Shown: one piece after another, positions 60,215 through 64,000 of the stretch
How the letters are laid out: every line of letters starts with the position of its first letter
Position numbering within the stretch: position 1 is the first letter of the stretch
Assembly: GCF_030691135.1 (NCBI RefSeq)
Contig: NZ_JAUYFA010000072.1
Location: forward strand, 1-64,000
DNA length: 64,000 bases
Source of the DNA: Phreatobacter sp.
GTDB lineage: Bacteria > Pseudomonadota > Alphaproteobacteria > Rhizobiales > Phreatobacteraceae
Reading direction: 5' to 3'
Translations under genes and position numbers: made by a program
The notes under the pieces: model-generated
Seen by the model: the letters and a program-made list of their open reading frames with translations, nothing else
Told to the model about the DNA's origin: nothing
The model's database searches: none

Positions 60215-61363
60215 TCAGCGCTGGACCGCGGCGACGGGCGTCACCCGGTCGCCGTTGCGAACGAAACTGCCGGAGACCGAGACGACCTGTTCGCCCTCGG
60301 CGATGCCCTCGCGGATCTCGACCCTGCCGGCGGCGCGCAGGCCGACGGCGACCGTGCGCGTCTGCACGATGCCGTCCTTGACCACCTGGACGGTGGTCGT
60401 CGGGCCGAACATCACGGCCGAGAGCGGGACGGTCAGGCCGGTGGCGCGCGCCACCTCGACGGTAGCGCGACCGAAGGCGCCGAGCGGCGGCCGCTCGGTG
60501 TCGGTCAGGGCGACACGGACCCGGCCGAGCCGGTTGGTGCGGTTCACCTCGGGCGCCACCAGGCGGACCTTGCCGGCGAAGGGGCGCGTGTAGCCGGCCG
60601 CCTCGATGGTCGCGGGCTGACCCGGCCGCATGCGCGCCAGCGTCGTCTCCGGCACGTCGGCCTCGAGCTCAACCTCCGATTCCGCGATGATGCGGAACAG
60701 CGGGTCGCCGGACGCGGCCGCCAGCGCGCCGAGGCGGGCCGTGCGGCGCGAAATCGTCCCGCCCACCTTCGCCTTGATCTCGGTGCGGGCGATGCGCAGC
60801 GTGATGTCGCGGCGCTGGGCGCCGGCGAGGACGAGATCGGCTTCGGCGAGGGCGAGGGCGTTGGTGACCGAATCCAGCCGGGCGGCGGTGCTGAGGGCGG
60901 CGCTGGTGCGCTGGTCGAGCGCATCGGCGGTGGCCGACCCGCTGCGCTGCAGCTGACGGGTGCGCTCCAGCTGCTGGTCGGCGAGGTTGCGGGCGGAAGT
61001 GGCCTCGGCGATGGCGGCGCGGGCCTGGGCGATAGCGGCTTCGGCACGCGCCAGCTGGGCGCTGTTCTGGGCGAGCTGCACGTCCAGCATCTCGCGGTTG
61101 AGGCGGGCGAGCACCTGGCCGGTGGTGACCTTGTCGCCCTCCTCGGCGAGGATTTCGGTGATCGTCAGACCGTCGACCTCGGGCGAGACCATGACCTCGT
61201 CGCGGGCGACGAAAGAGCCGGTGAGGATGACGGTCTCGCGCAGCTCGGACCGGGCGGCGGCGGCCACCGTGATGGAGGGCGCGACGCCCTGACCGGTCGC
61301 ACCACCGCCGAGGGCGGCGGTCAAGAAGGCGGCGAGAAGGGTGGTTCGGGCGACGGTCATCAT
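60215..61363 (-). CDS. RND efflux periplasmic adaptor (AcrA/HlyD family)
   Basis: The 382-residue protein has an N-terminal signal (about residues 1-25), a lipoyl-like half motif (V-D-G-L-T-I-T-E-I-L-A-E-E-G-D-K-V) near 64-80, a helical hairpin (about 95-160) and beta-barrel and membrane-proximal domains. It links the pump to an outer-membrane channel, whose gene is not here. The start overlaps the tetR stop by four bases (ATGA). Confidence 0.93.
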   Translation of the reverse strand: MMTVARTTLLAAFLTAALGGGATGQGVAPSITVAAAARSELRETVILTGSFVARDEVMVSPEVDGLTITEILAEEGDKVTTGQVLARLNREMLDVQLAQNSAQLARAEAAIAQARAAIAEATSARNLADQQLERTRQLQRSGSATADALDQRTSAALSTAARLDSVTNALALAEADLVLAGAQRRDITLRIARTEIKAKVGGTISRRTARLGALAAASGDPLFRIIAESEVELEADVPETTLARMRPGQPATIEAAGYTRPFAGKVRLVAPEVNRTNRLGRVRVALTDTERPPLGAFGRATVEVARATGLTVPLSAVMFGPTTTVQVVKDGIVQTRTVAVGLRAAGRVEIREGIAEGEQVVSVSGSFVRNGDRVTPVAAVQR

Positions 61364-61986
61364 GGTGTTTTCAGCCTAGCAGTGGCCGGCGTGGCGGGTG
61401 GCAGCAGCATCGAACGCAGGATCGAGAACATCAGGACGACATGCGGATCCGGATCGAAATTCACGTCGCGGGCGCGCCGGAGCATCAGGCCGTCGGCGTA
61501 GGTGATGAGGAACTGCACGGCTCGGTCGAGGTCGGCGCCCGGATCGGTCTGGCCGCGATCCCGCGCCGTTTCCAGCGCAAAGCGGATCTTGGCCTCGATG
61601 AACTGGTCGATCTTCCTACGAAGGATACCGATCTGCGGATTTCTCGCGACCTCCGACATGATCTCGACCCAGAGCTGGCAGCTCTCGCGGGGTTCCTCGA
61701 TCATGTGGAAACGCGCCAGCGCCTCGAAGGCCGTCCAGATGTCCGGCGCCTGCGCAAGGGCGGAGAAGCCCTCCCCGACCTCGGCGAAGTCGCGCTCGCA
61801 CAGGCCCTCGATCATCGCCTCCTTGGAGGGGAAGTAGCGGTAGAGGTTGCCGGGGCTCATGCCCGCCTCGCCGCAGATATCGCTCATCGAGGCGCCATGG
61901 AAGCCGGAACGCACGAAGCAGCGCTCGGCGGCATCGAGGATGGCCGTCTTCCGGTCTATGCGCTGGGCAGTGTCGATGCGCGGCAT
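61360..61986 (-). CDS. TetR-family repressor of the RND pump operon
   Basis: The 208-residue protein has the TetR helix-turn-helix near 15-60: I-L-D-A-A-E-R-C-F-V-R-S-G-F-H-G-A-S-M-S-D-I and G-N-L-Y-R-Y-F-P-S-K-E-A. The C-terminal ligand domain follows. ATG at 61986 fits the family; the frame extends to 62091 through an unlikely leader. It is first in the operon, so it also controls itself through the dyad at 62054-62067. Confidence 0.92.
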   Translation of the reverse strand: MPRIDTAQRIDRKTAILDAAERCFVRSGFHGASMSDICGEAGMSPGNLYRYFPSKEAMIEGLCERDFAEVGEGFSALAQAPDIWTAFEALARFHMIEEPRESCQLWVEIMSEVARNPQIGILRRKIDQFIEAKIRFALETARDRGQTDPGADLDRAVQFLITYADGLMLRRARDVNFDPDPHVVLMFSILRSMLLPPATPATARLKTP

Positions 61987-62053
61987 GGCGACGGCAGGTC
62001 CTCGGGGCAGAGCCTGATTAGGGCAGGCGGACAAAAGGCGCAACAAAAAAGAG

Positions 62054-62067
62054 AATGAACATTCATT
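62054..62067. promoter_or_regulatory. TetR-type operator upstream of the RND pump operon
   Basis: AATGAA-CA-TTCATT is a perfect 6-bp-arm dyad in an AT-rich patch 67 bases upstream of the tetR start. Its TGAA...TTCA core resembles operators of AcrR-type TetR proteins that control pumps. Confidence 0.68.
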
Positions 62068-62277
62068 TTTATGAGACACCGCATGATGCATGCCCCATGG
62101 CTCCCGCGCTGATGCCGGTCCGCGGAACAGCCGTTCGGCTGGCGTTCATCGGCGGAACACAGTGGCAGCGAAAAGCCGTCTTGCATGCGCCATCAACCGA
62201 TGGTGACCTCGCGGGGTCGGCACGGGAGACGCAGTCTGGCGCCAAGCCCCGAACCCGACCCACGGAAGGACACGTCC

Positions 62278-62625
62278 ATGCTCAAGACCCTGATGCTCGC
62301 CGCCTCCCTCGCGCTCGCCGGGACCGCCGCCATGGCGCAGACCGCGACCCAGCCTGCGACCCGTCCCACTGCTCCGGCGACCACCCCGGCGCCCGCCGCG
62401 ACGACGACGCCCCCCGCAACGACGACGCCGGCCGCGGCGCTCATCGACATCAATTCGGCGACCGAGACGGAACTTCGGGTGCTGCCGGGCATCGGCGAGG
62501 CCCGGGCCCGGGCGATCATCGCCGGCCGGCCCTATCGCGGCAAGGACGAGCTGGTGCGCAAGAACATCGTCCCGCAGGGTGTCTATGACGGCATCCAGGC
62601 GCGGATCATCGCCCGCCAGCGCTGA
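62278..62625 (+). CDS. Secreted ComEA-like helix-hairpin-helix protein
   Basis: The 115-residue product has a signal peptide (to about residue 20, A-M-A-Q), a Thr/Pro/Ala-rich low-complexity linker (about 21-52) and one C-terminal helix-hairpin-helix domain (I-D-I-N-S-A-T-E-T-E-L-R-V-L-P-G-I-G-E-A-R-A-R-A-I-I). That architecture matches ComEA-type periplasmic DNA-binding proteins, which pull in DNA in competent bacteria. Transformation cannot be concluded from this gene alone. AAGGA precedes the start. Confidence 0.87.
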   Translation: MLKTLMLAASLALAGTAAMAQTATQPATRPTAPATTPAPAATTTPPATTTPAAALIDINSATETELRVLPGIGEARARAIIAGRPYRGKDELVRKNIVPQGVYDGIQARIIARQR

Positions 62626-62646
62626 TCTCCGATGCTGTTTCCCTCG

Positions 62647-62680
62647 CCCTTCCCGCTCCGGCGGGGAGGGTTGTTCTTTT
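62647..62680 (+). terminator. Intrinsic terminator of the ComEA-like gene
   Basis: A 10-bp stem with one G-T pair (CCCTTCCCGC / GCGGGGAGGG) is followed by TTGTTCTTTT. It starts 22 bases after the stop codon and just before a family A repeat. Confidence 0.75.
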
Positions 62681-62704
62681 GAGCGACCAGGGCGCTTGTT
62701 CCAA

Positions 62705-62849
62705 GGCCCCACCCGCACCATCCCCTCCGGCGAGGGGAGGGAGACCACCGCGTCGTGTCAGGTGGGTTACGGCGGAGCCAGGCCCAACCGTCCCGATCAG
62801 GCGGGACGCCATCGTCCCCCTCCCTGCGCGGGGAGGGTGAGGGTGGGGC
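62705..62849. repeat. Double-hairpin intergenic repeat, family A, copy 6
   Basis: Arms run from GGCCCCACCCGCACCATCCC to GGGGAGGGTGAGGGTGGGGC. The core contains GGAGCCAGGCCCAACCG, close to the core of copy 1. This copy has drifted on the left inner arm (GGGAGACCACC in place of GGGGGACT). It lies between the convergent ComEA-like and ArgE-like genes. Confidence 0.88.
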
Positions 62850-62877
62850 ATGATCAAGCGCGGGTTCGCAGCCGCCC

Positions 62878-64000
62878 TCAGGCGGAACACTCGCGAATCA
62901 GGCCGGCGAGGAAGGCGTCGCACTTGGCGAGTTCCGACACCTCGACCCATTCGTCGGGCTGGTGCGCCTGGGCGATGTCGCCGGGGCCGCAGATGACGGT
63001 GGAGATCCCGGCCGCCTGGAACAGGCCGGCCTCGGCGCCATAGGGCACGACCTGGATGCCGTTGTCGCCGGTGAGCCGGCGGGCCAGGCGCTCGGCCTCG
63101 CCGTCCTCCTCGCGCACCAGCGGCTCGCCGCCGACCCGCCAGGTGAGGTTGACGCCCGAATCGGGATGCACGGCCTTCATGGCCGGCTCGATCTCGCGGC
63201 GGACGAAATCCTCGTATTCGCGCACATAGCGCATGCCGTCGTCGCCGGGCACCACACGGATGCCGGTGACGAAATGGCAGTCGAGGGCGGTGATGTTGTG
63301 GGCGGTGCCGCCGGAGAGCGTGCCGACATGGATCATGGTCCAGTCGGGATCGAAATAGGGCGCGCCGCCATTCGCCTCGGCCTCGGCCTTGTTCTGGAGG
63401 TCGCGGTCCTCGAGCCAGGTCACCAGCCGCGCCGCGACGAAGATGGCGGAGACGCCGGCATAACGGTTGGAGGAATGGACCTCATGGCCGCGCACATGGG
63501 TGTCGATGCGCATATAGCCCTTGTGGCCGGTGACGACCTTCATGCGGCTCGGCTCGCCGACGATGCAGAGGGAGGGCCGCGTCCAGTCCTTGCCGAGACG
63601 GGCGATCAGGGCGCGGGCGCCGTCCATGCGGATTTCCTCGTCCGCCGTCAGGCAGATGTGGATGGGGCGCTTCAGGTCGGCGGCGACCATGGCCGGCACG
63701 GCGGCGAGCACGCAGGCATCGAAGCCCTTCATGTCGCAGGCGCCGCGGCCATAGAGGCGGTCACCCTTGGCGGTGAGGGTGAAGGGGTCGGTGGTCCAGG
63801 GCTGACCCTCCACCGGCACGACGTCGAGATGGCCGGAGAGCACGATGCCGCCATCCACATTCGGGCCGATCGTCGCCCAGATATTGGCATTGCGACCATC
63901 GGGCATCGGCACGATCTCGCAGCCGACACCATGGGCGGCGAGATAGTCGCGGATGAAGGCGACGAGGTCGAGGTTGCTGGCGTCGGAGACCGAGGGGAAG
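62878..64000 (-). CDS. argE: Acetylornithine deacetylase-like M20 peptidase (5' end outside window)
   Basis: The frame is open to the window edge; about 374 residues are visible and only a short N-terminal part is missing. Motifs of the M20 metallopeptidase family are present: G-H-L-D-V-V-P-V with a zinc-ligand His and Asp, R-G-A-C-D-M-K-G with the next ligand Asp, T-A-D-E-E-I with the catalytic Glu, and A-H-Q-P-D-E-W near the end. The overall pattern fits ArgE, which releases ornithine from N-acetylornithine, but related deacylases look alike. Confidence 0.87.
   Translation of the reverse strand, partial: FPSVSDASNLDLVAFIRDYLAAHGVGCEIVPMPDGRNANIWATIGPNVDGGIVLSGHLDVVPVEGQPWTTDPFTLTAKGDRLYGRGACDMKGFDACVLAAVPAMVAADLKRPIHICLTADEEIRMDGARALIARLGKDWTRPSLCIVGEPSRMKVVTGHKGYMRIDTHVRGHEVHSSNRYAGVSAIFVAARLVTWLEDRDLQNKAEAEANGGAPYFDPDWTMIHVGTLSGGTAHNITALDCHFVTGIRVVPGDDGMRYVREYEDFVRREIEPAMKAVHPDSGVNLTWRVGGEPLVREEDGEAERLARRLTGDNGIQVVPYGAEAGLFQAAGISTVICGPGDIAQAHQPDEWVEVSELAKCDAFLAGLIRECSA

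Noticed and set aside
58958-61501. Plus-strand open frame of 847 codons opposite the RND pump and adaptor genes
   Set aside because: The sense-strand genes match RND pump and adaptor families from end to end, and the antisense product has no recognisable motif.
62278-62625. Competence locus formed by ComF-like and ComEA-like genes
   Set aside because: The two genes are 56 kb apart, and each is common in bacteria not known to take up DNA. No comEC, dprA or pilus genes are present.

Overview
The window is GC-rich chromosomal DNA from an alphaproteobacterium, most likely of the order Hyphomicrobiales (Rhizobiales). This rests on recognisable gene neighbourhoods (comF-grxC-nitrilase-DUF1178; chorismate mutase-hisC-tyrA; aroK-aroB-CNNM transporter), on densely packed operons with 4-nt start/stop overlaps, and on intergenic palindromic repeats. 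The genus cannot be fixed from sequence reading alone. No tRNA, rRNA, CRISPR array, prophage or insertion sequence was seen.

Layout. 1-9.7 kb: the end of a MacA/MacB-type exporter, ahcY behind a striking AT-rich palindrome, a BenE-type transporter, trxA, the comF-grxC-nitrilase-DUF1178 cluster, a secreted protein of unknown function and an oxidoreductase. 9.9-16.9 kb (minus strand): a six-gene operon for a branched-chain-amino-acid-type ABC importer ending in an acyl-CoA ligase. 16.95-18.2 kb: an AT-rich island holding one gene, a SIR2-like protein of the kind used in anti-phage defence. 18.4-23 kb: a TRAP transporter followed by both subunits of a 3-oxoacid CoA-transferase. 23-33.5 kb: AsmA, a large MscS channel, an ArsR/TauE divergent pair, RecD2, an IF-1 with an extra tail and an EamA exporter. 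33.8-38.3 kb: ridA, chorismate mutase, hisC, tyrA, a cupin and an acetyltransferase. 38.4-41.5 kb: a two-component system divergent from a secreted protein, with an 11-bp phased operator between them. 41.5-47.6 kb: leuD, bolA, mgsA, a CNNM transporter, a GNAT enzyme, aroB, aroK and a CoA-ester lyase. 47.7-54.3 kb: a FAD oxidoreductase, a ketopantoate-reductase-like gene, an M81/MlrC-like peptidase, mmsA and a divergent LysR regulator. 54.3-56.9 kb: modABC with a small ModE-like repressor and a Mo-box-like palindrome. 57-62 kb: a tetR-adaptor-RND pump operon. 62.3-64 kb: a ComEA-like protein and a partial argE-like gene.

How the parts fit. Two adjacent regions each couple uptake of an organic acid or amino-acid-like compound to CoA activation (liv-type importer plus ligase; TRAP plus CoA-transferase). 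Together with mmsA, the CoA-ester lyase and the BenE transporter this suggests an organism that scavenges organic acids. Regulation is unusually readable: six candidate operators lie beside their probable regulators or targets.

The most notable observations are the orphan SIR2-like island, and a roughly 150-225 bp double-hairpin repeat found six times. Five copies fill every convergent gene gap longer than about 150 bp in this window, and the sixth follows the 3' end of an operon.
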